From assembly GCA_023423695.1 (NCBI GenBank), contig JAFAFA010000126.1, forward strand, positions 1 through 64,000: a stretch of DNA of 64,000 nucleotides, written 5' to 3'. Below, piece by piece: positions 44,654 to 52,603 of this stretch. The notes under the pieces were generated by a model. That model was not told where the DNA came from, made no database searches, and worked only from the letters and a program-made list of their open reading frames with translations. The translations under genes and the position numbers were made by a program. The stretch is from Pseudomonadota bacterium. Its GTDB lineage: Bacteria; Pseudomonadota; Alphaproteobacteria; Azospirillales; Azospirillaceae. Each line of letters starts with the position of its first letter. The stretch's first letter is position 1.

Positions 44654-44659
44654 TATACT
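44654..44659 (+). promoter_or_regulatory. Candidate -10 element of the chemotaxis operon
   Basis: TATACT at 44654-44659 is a good -10 hexamer, but no convincing -35 lies 16-18 bases upstream, so an activator or another sigma factor may be needed. Transcription from it would start near 44666, consistent with translation of the first gene from TTG 44710 rather than from 44659. Confidence 0.4.
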
Positions 44660-44709
44660 TGCGCACAATTCGGCTCTGCCGGTCGAGCTCTATCCAAAAG
44701 GCCTATATC

Positions 44710-45105
44710 TTGGGTAAGACTGTAATCATTGTCGACGATAGCAAGCTCTCGCGCATGCATGTGCGGGCGATGGTCTTGCGCAACAAGCCGGACTGGACGG
44801 TCGTCGAGGCGGCAAACGGCGACGAACTCTTCAAGACGATCCAGGACGCGCCTGCGGATGTTGCGATCATCGATTACAACATGCCCGGCGACAATGGCGT
44901 GGAGACCGCGGCCAAGCTGCGGGCGAGCCATCCGAACGTCCATATCGCCATCATCACCGCCAATGCGCAGGACGCGGTGGTGTCCGGCATCCGGGCGGTG
45001 GGCGCCGCCTTCATGCCCAAGCCGCTGGAGGAGGAGCAGGTTGCCCGCTTCCTGAACTCCACTGGCCTGCCGCCGCGCCGCCCCTCCCAGGCCGCACCGG
45101 AGTGA
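44710..45105 (+). CDS. Single-domain response regulator (receiver), first gene of chemotaxis operon
   Basis: This 131-residue protein is a lone receiver domain. It has KTVIIVDDSKLSRMHVRAMV with the acidic pair at D9-D10, phospho-acceptor D55 in IIDYNMPGDNG, IITANAQ with the conserved Thr, and FMPKPLEEEQ with the conserved Lys. The TTG at 44710 gives the usual receiver start and has AAAGG about eight bases upstream; a TTG at 44659 would add 17 unconserved residues. Its stop overlaps the CheC start (GTGA). A phosphate-sink or output CheY-like role next to the CheC phosphatase is inferred. Confidence 0.88.
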   Translation: MGKTVIIVDDSKLSRMHVRAMVLRNKPDWTVVEAANGDELFKTIQDAPADVAIIDYNMPGDNGVETAAKLRASHPNVHIAIITANAQDAVVSGIRAVGAAFMPKPLEEEQVARFLNSTGLPPRRPSQAAPE

Positions 45106-45794
45106 CCGCCACCCCCATGCTGAGCGAGCTGGAGCGCGATGCGCTGGCCGAACTGGGCAACATCGGGATCGGCAAGGCGTCGACCGCGCTCGGTCGCATG
45201 CTGGGCGGTCTGGTGACGCTGTCGGTGCCGTCGGTGGAGATGGTGCCTCCGGACGAGGTGCCGGGGCTGCTGGACCTGGCGCTGTCGCCGCCGCTCGTGG
45301 GTGTGTCGGAAAAGCTGGGCGGCCTGTTCGCCGGCTGCGCCCTGCTGGTCTTCCCCCAGGCCGGCAGCCTGCCGCTGGTGCGCGCGGCCCTGCCCCCCGA
45401 CGTTCCGCCGGACGACGTTCCCGAACTGGAGGACGAAGTGCTGGCGGAACTGGGCAACGTCGTGCTGAACAGCGCGCTGGCGCTGGTCGCCAACCTGCTG
45501 GGCGAACCGGTGGATACCGGACTGCCCGTGGTGGTCCGCGGCAGCGGGGCGGAGGTCCTGCGCGGCTGCGCCGTGGTGGCGCCGGCCATCGTGGCGGAGG
45601 CCGGTGCGGCCCAGTCCGGTTTGGGGGCTGCTGCGGTGCTCTTCCACATCGATCTGCACACCATCCTGCCGGGCGGCGACGGCGCCACGGTCGGGATCGG
45701 GGTCGGGGGGCGGGTGGTCCTGCTGCTCGATTCGGATTCGGCGGGCACGCTGCAGGCCACGCTCGGCCGCTATATCGGGCGGCTGGTGGCCTGA
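45102..45794 (+). CDS. cheC: CheC-like chemotaxis phosphatase
   Basis: This 230-residue protein resembles CheC/CheX/FliY phosphatases that dephosphorylate CheY-P. It has two copies of the active-site motif: ERDALAELGNIGIGKASTAL at about residues 10-29 and EDEVLAELGNVVLNSALALV at about 107-126. Both keep the catalytic Glu and Asn. It starts at GTG 45102, overlapping the preceding receiver's stop by four bases, so it most likely acts on that receiver. CheC is uncommon in proteobacteria compared with CheZ, making this operon notable. Confidence 0.88.
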   Translation: MTATPMLSELERDALAELGNIGIGKASTALGRMLGGLVTLSVPSVEMVPPDEVPGLLDLALSPPLVGVSEKLGGLFAGCALLVFPQAGSLPLVRAALPPDVPPDDVPELEDEVLAELGNVVLNSALALVANLLGEPVDTGLPVVVRGSGAEVLRGCAVVAPAIVAEAGAAQSGLGAAAVLFHIDLHTILPGGDGATVGIGVGGRVVLLLDSDSAGTLQATLGRYIGRLVA

Positions 45795-45834
45795 GACCAT
45801 CAAGAAGAACCAGCTGGAAAGGCGGGGAAGCACC

Positions 45835-47838
45835 ATGGCACTCATCAAGAAGACCAGGATGGACACGGCACGCACGGCCCGGAACAAGGACGGCGCTGCC
45901 GATGCCGGTCCGGATGGGGGAGCGGCCGAAACCGCCGCCGAAGCGGCCGCGCCTGCCGTCCCGGCCATGAAAGCCGCTCCGGCGGAAGGTGCCGTGCCGA
46001 ACGCTCCGCAACGCCGCCGGGCGCGTGCCGATTCGCGCCGCCGGCAGGCCGCCAGCGGCATCGCCGCCGCCTCCACCGAGTTGGCGAGCGGCGTCGCCCA
46101 GGCGGCCTCCGCCGCCGAGGAACTGCGCCGGGCGATGGAGCAGATCGCTGCGGGAGCCGAGGAATCGGCCGGCGCCACCCAGCAGTCGCAGCGCATGATC
46201 GGCCGCGCGTCGGAACTGCTGACCCGCTCGCGCGGCACGGCGGAGCAGGCGGTGCTGCGGGTGGAGGCGCTGCAGGGAACGCTGAAGGACGTCAGCGGCC
46301 AGATCCTGTCCTCAATCGACGGCATCGTCCGCGCCGCGGAGCGGCAGGAGGCCTCGGTCCGGCTGGTGCGCGACCTGGAGGCCCAGGCGCGCGAGATCGG
46401 CGCCATCGTCGAGAGCGTGGCCGCCATCGCCGACCAGACCAACCTGCTGGCGCTGAACGCCGCCATCGAGGCCGCGCGGGCGGGGGAGGCCGGAAAGGGC
46501 TTCGCCGTCGTCGCCGACGAGGTGCAGGCGCTGGCCGAACGGTCGGAACGCAGCGCCAACGACATCCAGGCGATGGTCGGCGAAATCCAGGAGGCGGTGG
46601 CCGCCATCGCCGCCGGCATCGTCGCCTCCTCCGACGCCGCCAAGGCGGAGGTGGAGCGCGGGCGCACCATCGTCCAGCAGCTGGAAGGCGTGCGGTCGGA
46701 CATGACCGCGCTGGTGCAGGGCGCGCAGGAGACGATCCGCGCCGCCGTGGAGGCCGATCAGGCCGCGCGCGAGGCCCTGCGCGGGGCGGAAACCATCGCC
46801 GCCAGCGCCGAGGAGCAGTCCGCCGCCGCAGAGGAGGCGTTGAGGACCGCGGGCGAGCAGTCCGTCGCCCTGAACCAGAGCCAGCGCGCCGCCGGGCAGC
46901 TGTCGGAGCTGGCAGAGGATCTGGAGGGCACCGCCGACCTCGCCGCCACCGCCGACGAACTGGCCTCGGCCGCGGAGGAGCTGTCGGCCGCCATCGAGGA
47001 GATCAACCGCGCCGCCGCCCAGATCATGACGGCGATCGGCCAGATCTCCGGCGGCGCCCAATCGCAGAGTGCCGCCACCCACCAGCTCGCCTCCGCCATC
47101 GCGGAGATCGACGCGGCGGCGACGCTGGCAGCCAGCCGGGCGCAGGATTCGGTCGAGCGCTGCACCTCGATGGAAGCCCTGCTGGGCGAGACCCGCGACA
47201 CCATCGGCCGGCTGGCCGACGGTATGCTGGAGGCGGTGGACTCCTCCCGCCGGGCGGGCGAGCGGCTGGACTCGCTGGAGCGGATCGGCCGGCGCATCGA
47301 CAAGGTGGTGGACGCCATCGCCACCGTCGCCATCCAGACCGGCATGCTGGCGGTCAGCGGCTCCATCGAGGCGGCGCGGGCGGGCGAGTTCGGCCACGGC
47401 TTCACCGTGGTCAGCGGCGACATCCGCAAGCTGGCCGGCGACAGCGCGGACAGCGCCGAGCGGGTCAAGGACATCGTCCGCGACATCCAGGACCAGATGC
47501 AGCGGGTGCGCCGCGACATCGACGACGTCTCGGCCACCGCGGTGGCGGAGACCGCACGCCACCGTGCCTTCGGCGTCACCCTGACCGCCGGCGCGCAGGA
47601 GTTGCGGGTGGTCACCGCCGGCAGCCGCGAGATCCTGGACGCCGCCGCAGAGACCACCGTCGCCCTGCGCGAGACCCGCACCGGCGTGGAGCAGGTGGCC
47701 ACCGCAGCCGCCGCCGCCAACCTTTCCGCGACCGAGGCGGCCAAGGCCGCCCGCGAGCAGGCCAAGGGGGCGGAGGAGCTGGCGTCGGCGATCGAGGAGA
47801 TCGCGGCGATGGCCGACAGCCTGCTCGGCGCGGTTTGA
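45835..47838 (+). CDS. Soluble methyl-accepting chemotaxis protein with two signalling-tip regions
   Basis: This 667-residue receptor has no membrane segment or recognisable ligand domain; the first 70 residues are Ala/Arg-rich. It is a long coiled coil with a canonical signalling hairpin tip at about residues 195-240 (AIADQTNLLALNAAIEAARA, GKGFAVVADEVQALAERSER). A second tip-like region lies near 500-545 (VAIQTGMLAVSGSIEAARAG, EFGHGFTVVSGDIRKLAGDS), in which the conserved N residues are replaced. It should be cytoplasmic and signal to the CheA/CheW proteins encoded downstream. The start at 45835 has GGGGAAG upstream. Confidence 0.88.
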   Translation: MALIKKTRMDTARTARNKDGAADAGPDGGAAETAAEAAAPAVPAMKAAPAEGAVPNAPQRRRARADSRRRQAASGIAAASTELASGVAQAASAAEELRRAMEQIAAGAEESAGATQQSQRMIGRASELLTRSRGTAEQAVLRVEALQGTLKDVSGQILSSIDGIVRAAERQEASVRLVRDLEAQAREIGAIVESVAAIADQTNLLALNAAIEAARAGEAGKGFAVVADEVQALAERSERSANDIQAMVGEIQEAVAAIAAGIVASSDAAKAEVERGRTIVQQLEGVRSDMTALVQGAQETIRAAVEADQAAREALRGAETIAASAEEQSAAAEEALRTAGEQSVALNQSQRAAGQLSELAEDLEGTADLAATADELASAAEELSAAIEEINRAAAQIMTAIGQISGGAQSQSAATHQLASAIAEIDAAATLAASRAQDSVERCTSMEALLGETRDTIGRLADGMLEAVDSSRRAGERLDSLERIGRRIDKVVDAIATVAIQTGMLAVSGSIEAARAGEFGHGFTVVSGDIRKLAGDSADSAERVKDIVRDIQDQMQRVRRDIDDVSATAVAETARHRAFGVTLTAGAQELRVVTAGSREILDAAAETTVALRETRTGVEQVATAAAAANLSATEAAKAAREQAKGAEELASAIEEIAAMADSLLGAV

Positions 47839-49532
47839 CCGCCGTGACGACGGAAGTGGCGTCCGGAGGGGCGGCCGGCGACGGCGGGGCGGGCAGCCTC
47901 GCCTTCGTCACCATGACGGTCGGCGACCTGCGCCTCGCCCTGCCGATGTCGTCGGTGCAGGCGGTGATCCGTCCGCCGGAGCTGGTACGCATCCCGCTGG
48001 GCCCGCCGGGGCTGGAGGGGCTGGCGCATTGGCATGGCGACGCGGTGCCGGTGCTGGACCTCGCGATGGCGCTCGGACGGGACGGCGGGTCGCCCGACAC
48101 GCGCGAGACCCGCGTGGTGCTGGTCGGGCATCGCGGCCAGCCGGTCGGCCTGCGGGTGGACGCCATGACCGGCATCCTGCGCAGCGACCCCGACCGCATC
48201 GACCCGGTGACCGCCGAGGATGGCGGGCTCGACCCTGCCATGCTGGATGGCCTGCTGCGTGACGGCCCGGCCACCATCCTGAAGCCCGATGCGCTGATCG
48301 ACTGCCAATTCGGCGATCCGGGCGGGAGCGACCGGACAGCGGCCACGGGCGGGCTGGTGGGCAACCTTGGGCAAATCGCAGGCCCAGGCAATGACCGGAG
48401 CGCCGGCGCCAAGGCCGCAGGCGTGATCGACCGGCTGGCGCTGCTGGTCTTCGAGGTGGCCGGGCAGGAATTCGCCCTGCCGGTGGAGCGCGTGCGCGAA
48501 GTGCTGCCGGCCCCGCGCGAGATCGCCCGTATGGCGCGGTCCAGGGCGCATCTGCTCGGGGTGATGTCGGTGCGCGACCGGCTGCTGCCGCTGGTAGGCC
48601 TGCGCGCGCTGTTCGGGCTGGACGGCGTTCGGGAAATGGGGACCGGAGAGCAGGCGGCCGGACGGCGTGTGGTCGTGGTGCGGCCAGGCCGGGGGCAGGC
48701 CCCGGTCGGCGTCCTGGTGGACGAGGTGCGGGAGATCCTGCGGCTCGACGCCGCGCAGATCGACCCGGTGCCGCCGTTTCTCGCCCGCGAACCGGAGTTC
48801 GAGGATTTGGACGGCATCGCGCGGGCGGATGGCGGACGGCGGCTGGTTTCCGTGCTGTCGGCCGGGCGGCTGTTCCGCCATGGCGCGGCGATCGGTGCCG
48901 AAACAGGCGCCGGAGCCGGCATGGGTGCCGGCATCGGGGCCGGTGCGGGTGGGGAGAGGGACGGCATGGAACCGGCACGGCCGGAGACTGGTGGCGGCAT
49001 GGGGGAGCGCTTCGTCGTCTTCAGCCTCGCCGGGGCGGAATACGGCCTTCCGGTTGCCGCCGTGCGCGAGGTGCTGCGCCGGCCCGACAGCATCACGCCC
49101 CTGCCCAATGCTCCCGACTTCGTCAGCGGCGTGCTGACGCTGCGCGGCGAGGTGCTGCCCCTGATCGACCAGCGCCGGCTGCTGCATCTGCCGGCGGCGG
49201 GCGGCGACGCTGCCGCCGGAATTGCGCGCGGCCGGGTGGTTGTGGTTGGTCGGGACGGCGGTGGCCGGGATGGCGCCGATGCCTCGCGGGTCGGGCTGCT
49301 GGTCGACGGGCTGTCCGGGCTGGTGACGATTCCGGCGGAGCGGATCGGTCCGGCTCCGGCGGTGTCGGCGGCACAGCGCCGGCTGATCCGCCGGGTCGCG
49401 ACCCTGGTGCCCCGCAAACCGGAATTGGCGGGCCAGGGAGCCGGTTCTGCCGCGCGCCTGATCCTGCTGATGGACGCGGAAAACCTGCTCGACATGGACC
49501 GGCTGGCCGGCCTGCTCGTTACCCAGCAGTGA
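47835..49532 (+). CDS. Chemotaxis coupling protein with three CheW domains
   Basis: This 565-residue protein contains three CheW-type SH3-like domains in tandem. They begin at about residue 20 (LAFVTMTVGDLRLALPMSSV), about 198 (LALLVFEVAGQEFALPVERV) and about 393 (RFVVFSLAGAEYGLPVAAVR). Gly/Ala-rich linkers join them. The second and third keep the usual GV(L/M)xxRDxLLPL(V/I) pattern. It should couple the soluble receptor to CheA and may scaffold larger arrays. Possible starts are TTG 47835, which overlaps the MCP stop, and GTG 47844; neither has a strong ribosome-binding site. Confidence 0.9.
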   Translation: MTAVTTEVASGGAAGDGGAGSLAFVTMTVGDLRLALPMSSVQAVIRPPELVRIPLGPPGLEGLAHWHGDAVPVLDLAMALGRDGGSPDTRETRVVLVGHRGQPVGLRVDAMTGILRSDPDRIDPVTAEDGGLDPAMLDGLLRDGPATILKPDALIDCQFGDPGGSDRTAATGGLVGNLGQIAGPGNDRSAGAKAAGVIDRLALLVFEVAGQEFALPVERVREVLPAPREIARMARSRAHLLGVMSVRDRLLPLVGLRALFGLDGVREMGTGEQAAGRRVVVVRPGRGQAPVGVLVDEVREILRLDAAQIDPVPPFLAREPEFEDLDGIARADGGRRLVSVLSAGRLFRHGAAIGAETGAGAGMGAGIGAGAGGERDGMEPARPETGGGMGERFVVFSLAGAEYGLPVAAVREVLRRPDSITPLPNAPDFVSGVLTLRGEVLPLIDQRRLLHLPAAGGDAAAGIARGRVVVVGRDGGGRDGADASRVGLLVDGLSGLVTIPAERIGPAPAVSAAQRRLIRRVATLVPRKPELAGQGAGSAARLILLMDAENLLDMDRLAGLLVTQQ

Positions 49533-49539
49533 CGGCTCG

Positions 49540-50661
49540 ATGGGGGACGGCGTGCTGACGGTGCTGGTGGTGGATGACTCCGCGTTGATGCGCCGGCGCA
49601 TCGCGGAGCTGCTGACGGAGGCCGGTTTCCGGGTGGAGACCGCCGCGACGGGGGAGGAGGCCCTGGCGCGCCTGCCGGTCGTCGATCCGGACGTGGTGAC
49701 GCTCGACGTGACCATGCCCGGCATGGACGGGCTGGCCTGTCTCGCCCGCATCATGGTGGAGCATCCCAAGCCGGTGGTCATGGTCTCGGCCCTCACCGGC
49801 GCCGGCGCGGAGGAGACGCTGGAGGCGCTGCGGCTGGGAGCGGTGGAGGCGGTGCAGAAGCCGGCCGCCGGCGCCATCGGCCGCATCGGCGAAGAGCTGG
49901 TGGAGACGGTGCGGGCCGCCGCGTCGTCGCGCCCGCGCCGGGTGCATGGCCTGCGCGAGCGGCTGCGGCTGGCCCGTGCCCGCATCGCCGGAGAGGATTT
50001 CGTCGCTCCCGAGGCTCCCTTGCCGGCTCCGCCGGCGGGAAAGACCGCCGGGGTCGCGGAGGGGGACGGGGTGGTGCTGGTCGGCGTGTCGACCGGCGGG
50101 CCCAGCACGCTGGAGGACATCCTGCCGCTGCTGCCGGCCGATTTCCCCTGGCCGGTGGTGGTGGCCCAGCATATGCCGGTCGCCTTCACCGCCACGCTGG
50201 CGCGTCGGCTGGACGAGCTGTGCGCCCTGCGCGTGCTGGAGGTGGAGCGGGCGACGGTGCTGGAGCCGGGCGTGGTCTGCATCGCCCGCGGCGGCGCCGA
50301 CGTGGAGCTGGCGCGGCGCGGCGGGCGGCTGCAGGCGGTCTGCGTGCCCGCGGCGCCCGACCGGCCCTGGCACCCCAATACCGACCGGCTGGTGACCAGC
50401 GCCATGCGGCTGCTGCCGGCGGACCGGCTGGTCGGGGTGCTGCTGACCGGCATGGGCAACGACGGCGCCGCGTCGATGGCGGAGCTGCACGCCCGCGGCG
50501 GGCGGACCATCGCGGAGTCGGAGGACAGCGCCGTCGTCTTCGGCATGCCGCAGGATTTGATCCGGCGCGGCGGTGCCGGCATCGTGCTGCCGTCGGACCG
50601 CATCGCCGGCCAGCTGATCCGCTGGCTGATGCCGGCCCTGCGGCGGGCCGGCGGGCAATAG
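49540..50661 (+). CDS. cheB: Protein-glutamate methylesterase/deamidase CheB
   Basis: This 373-residue enzyme removes methyl groups from receptor glutamates. The N-terminal receiver has D12-D13 and acceptor D56 in LDVTMPGMDG. The C-terminal esterase has the catalytic triad S184 (GVSTGGPST), H211 (VAQHMP) and D308 (MGNDGA). It lies seven bases after the triple CheW gene and ten before the HEAT gene, so it is in the same operon. Confidence 0.97.
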   Translation: MGDGVLTVLVVDDSALMRRRIAELLTEAGFRVETAATGEEALARLPVVDPDVVTLDVTMPGMDGLACLARIMVEHPKPVVMVSALTGAGAEETLEALRLGAVEAVQKPAAGAIGRIGEELVETVRAAASSRPRRVHGLRERLRLARARIAGEDFVAPEAPLPAPPAGKTAGVAEGDGVVLVGVSTGGPSTLEDILPLLPADFPWPVVVAQHMPVAFTATLARRLDELCALRVLEVERATVLEPGVVCIARGGADVELARRGGRLQAVCVPAAPDRPWHPNTDRLVTSAMRLLPADRLVGVLLTGMGNDGAASMAELHARGGRTIAESEDSAVVFGMPQDLIRRGGAGIVLPSDRIAGQLIRWLMPALRRAGGQ

Positions 50662-50671
50662 GGAGGATGCC

Positions 50672-51325
50672 ATGGGACTGGTGAGGAAGAAGGCCGGCGC
50701 CGCGCCAACCGGTCCTGCGGCACCCGCCGCGCAAGTCGATCCGCTTGCCGATCCACTGGCGGCGCTGGAGGATGCCGATGCCTCGGTCCGCCGCGACGCG
50801 GCGCATGGATTGGGTCATCCGGCCGGACATGGCGCTGTCGCGCCGGGGGCCGTCGCGGCGCTCGCCCGCCGGCTGGAGACGGAGAGCGATGCCGGCGTGC
50901 GGGAGGCGATCCTGACGACGCTCGCCCGCATCGCGACGGACGAGGCGGCGGCGGCATTGGTCCCCTTCCTCGACCGCGAGGACGCGGCATTGCGCAACGG
51001 CGTGCTGGAAAGCCTGCAGCAGATGCCGGCGGAGGTCGCCGCCCCGGCCCTGCTGCCGCTGCTCCGCCATGCCGACCCGGATCTGCGCATCTTCGCGGTG
51101 CAGGGGCTGGGCGGCCTCGCCCATCCCGGCCGGGCCGACTGGCTGGCGGCGGTGATGGAGCGGGACGCCGACGTCAATGTCGGCCTCGCCGCGGTTGAGG
51201 CGCTGGCCGAAGCCGGCAGCCCGGAGGCGCTGTCCAGCCTGGAAACCCTGGCCCGGCGCTTCCCCGACGATCCCTTCGTCGCCTTCGCCGTCGATGCCGC
51301 CCGCTCCAGCTTCCAGGGCGGGTGA
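50672..51325 (+). CDS. HEAT-repeat protein in chemotaxis operon
   Basis: This 217-residue protein consists of HEAT/armadillo-like helical repeats of about 30 residues (DPLAALEDADASVRRDAAHG, AILTTLARIATDEAAAALVP, ILAVQ-like FAVQGLGGLAHPG, VGLAAVEALAEAGSPEALSS). A GGGAGGATGCC ribosome site precedes ATG 50672. HEAT repeats usually bind proteins. Its place between cheB and cheR suggests it is a scaffold or adaptor for that methylation pair, which is inference. The next gene starts five bases after its stop. Confidence 0.82.
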   Translation: MGLVRKKAGAAPTGPAAPAAQVDPLADPLAALEDADASVRRDAAHGLGHPAGHGAVAPGAVAALARRLETESDAGVREAILTTLARIATDEAAAALVPFLDREDAALRNGVLESLQQMPAEVAAPALLPLLRHADPDLRIFAVQGLGGLAHPGRADWLAAVMERDADVNVGLAAVEALAEAGSPEALSSLETLARRFPDDPFVAFAVDAARSSFQGG

Positions 51326-51329
51326 GCGC

Positions 51330-52208
51330 GTGAGGGAGAGCGAACCGGACGGCCTGTCGCCGGAGGACTATGCGACCCTGTGCGATTTCCTGCGGGATCG
51401 CACCGGCCTGTCCTTCTCCGAGGCCAAGCGTTATTTCGTCGACCGCCGCGTCGCCGCCCGCATGCAGGCCGTCGGGATGACGGGCCTGCATTCCTACATG
51501 AACCTGCTGCGCTTCCAGGCGTCGGGGGAGGAGCTGCAGCGGCTCGTCAATCTGATGACGGTGAACGAGACCTATTTCTTCCGCGAGAAGTACCAGTTGG
51601 ACTGTCTGGTGCACTCGGTCCTCGACGAGCTGGTGCGGAACAAGCCGAAGGGGTCGCGGCTGCGAATCTGGTCGGCCGGCTGCGCCACCGGCGAGGAGCC
51701 CTATTCCATCGCCATCATGCTGCTGGAGAACTGGCGGCAGGTGGACGATTACGAGATCGAACTGCTGGCGTCGGACATCGACAGCGCCGTGCTGGAGCGC
51801 GCACGCGAGGGCATCTATGACGAACGCGCCCTGCAGGGGCTGCCGGCCCATCTGCGCGCCAAATATTTCGAATCCCTGCGCGGAACGGCCGAGGCCGGGG
51901 GGCCGCGCTGGCGGATCGCGGAGGAATTGCGGGAATCCGTCGATTTCTCGCTGGTCAACATCGCCGACCCGCAGCAGGTGCGTGGATTCCGCGGGATCGA
52001 CGTGATCTTCTGCCGCAACCTGCTGATCTATTTCGACGACCTTGGCCGGCGGGAGGCGGCGAGCATGTTCCACGATGCCCTGGCGCCGGGCGGCTTCGTC
52101 TGCCTCGGCCATTCGGAAAGCATGAGCCGCATGTCCTCGCTGTTCGTCCCGCGCCGCTTCCCCGACGCGATCCTCTACCAAAAGCCATTGGGCGGAGGTG
52201 CGCCATGA
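51330..52208 (+). CDS. cheR: Protein-glutamate O-methyltransferase CheR
   Basis: This 292-residue enzyme methylates receptor glutamates with S-adenosylmethionine. The N-terminal domain reads LCDFLRDRTGLSFSEAKRYF. The junction LMTVNETYFFREKYQ, the SAM-binding IWSAGCATGEEPYSIAIML, and the late IFCRNLLIYFDD and LGHSES are all CheR signatures. The start is GTG 51330 with GGCGGG upstream; the open frame further upstream belongs to the HEAT gene read in another frame. Its stop overlaps the next start (ATGA). Confidence 0.97.
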   Translation: MRESEPDGLSPEDYATLCDFLRDRTGLSFSEAKRYFVDRRVAARMQAVGMTGLHSYMNLLRFQASGEELQRLVNLMTVNETYFFREKYQLDCLVHSVLDELVRNKPKGSRLRIWSAGCATGEEPYSIAIMLLENWRQVDDYEIELLASDIDSAVLERAREGIYDERALQGLPAHLRAKYFESLRGTAEAGGPRWRIAEELRESVDFSLVNIADPQQVRGFRGIDVIFCRNLLIYFDDLGRREAASMFHDALAPGGFVCLGHSESMSRMSSLFVPRRFPDAILYQKPLGGGAP

Positions 52209-52603
52209 CGGGTGGGCCGCGCATCCTGGTGGTGGACGACGCCGTGACCGTCCGCGCCTTCAGCCGCCGCGTGCTGGAGGCCGACGGCTTCGTGGTGGAC
52301 GAAGCGGTGAACGGCATCGAAGGGCTGGAACGGGCGATGGCCGTGCCGCCCGATCTGGTGATCGTCGACGTCAACATGCGCAAGATGGACGGCTACACCA
52401 TGCTGCGCGTCCTGCGCCGCGACCCGGCGCTGCGCGACGTGCCGGCGATCATGATCAGCACGGAATCCAAGGACAGCGACCGCGAACAGGCGCTGTTGGC
52501 CGGGGCCAACTGGTACATCGTGAAGCCGCCCCGGCCGGAAATGCTGGTGGAGGCGGCGCGGCTGCTGACTGGCCGTCCCCTTGGACCGGAGGAGGCGCCG
52601 TGA
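52205..52603 (+). CDS. cheY: Chemotaxis response regulator CheY-like
   Basis: This 132-residue single receiver domain has acidic residues D11-D12, phospho-acceptor D55 in IVDVNMRKMDGYTM, a Ser/Thr in IMISTES and the conserved Lys in YIVKPPRPE. It is the second lone receiver in the operon and lies directly before cheA, overlapping it by four bases (GTGA) and cheR by four bases (ATGA). It is the likely main CheA phosphotransfer target, with the first receiver perhaps a sink or a different output. Confidence 0.93.
   Translation: MTGGPRILVVDDAVTVRAFSRRVLEADGFVVDEAVNGIEGLERAMAVPPDLVIVDVNMRKMDGYTMLRVLRRDPALRDVPAIMISTESKDSDREQALLAGANWYIVKPPRPEMLVEAARLLTGRPLGPEEAP

Noticed and set aside
44525..44668. 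N-terminal extension of 48 residues for the TPR protein.
   Set aside because: It would cross the chemotaxis operon promoter region and has no conserved sequence; ATG 44524 starts the first TPR-like helix.
41318..44725. Open frame of about 1135 codons on the plus strand.
   Set aside because: It is antisense to the TPR/transferase-like gene. It has no family motifs and its composition (Arg, Gln, Gly, His) is that of a shadow.
46758..50990. Open frame of about 1400 codons on the minus strand.
   Set aside because: It lies opposite the MCP, CheW and CheB genes and is low-complexity Ser/Arg/Pro-rich, typical of a GC shadow frame.
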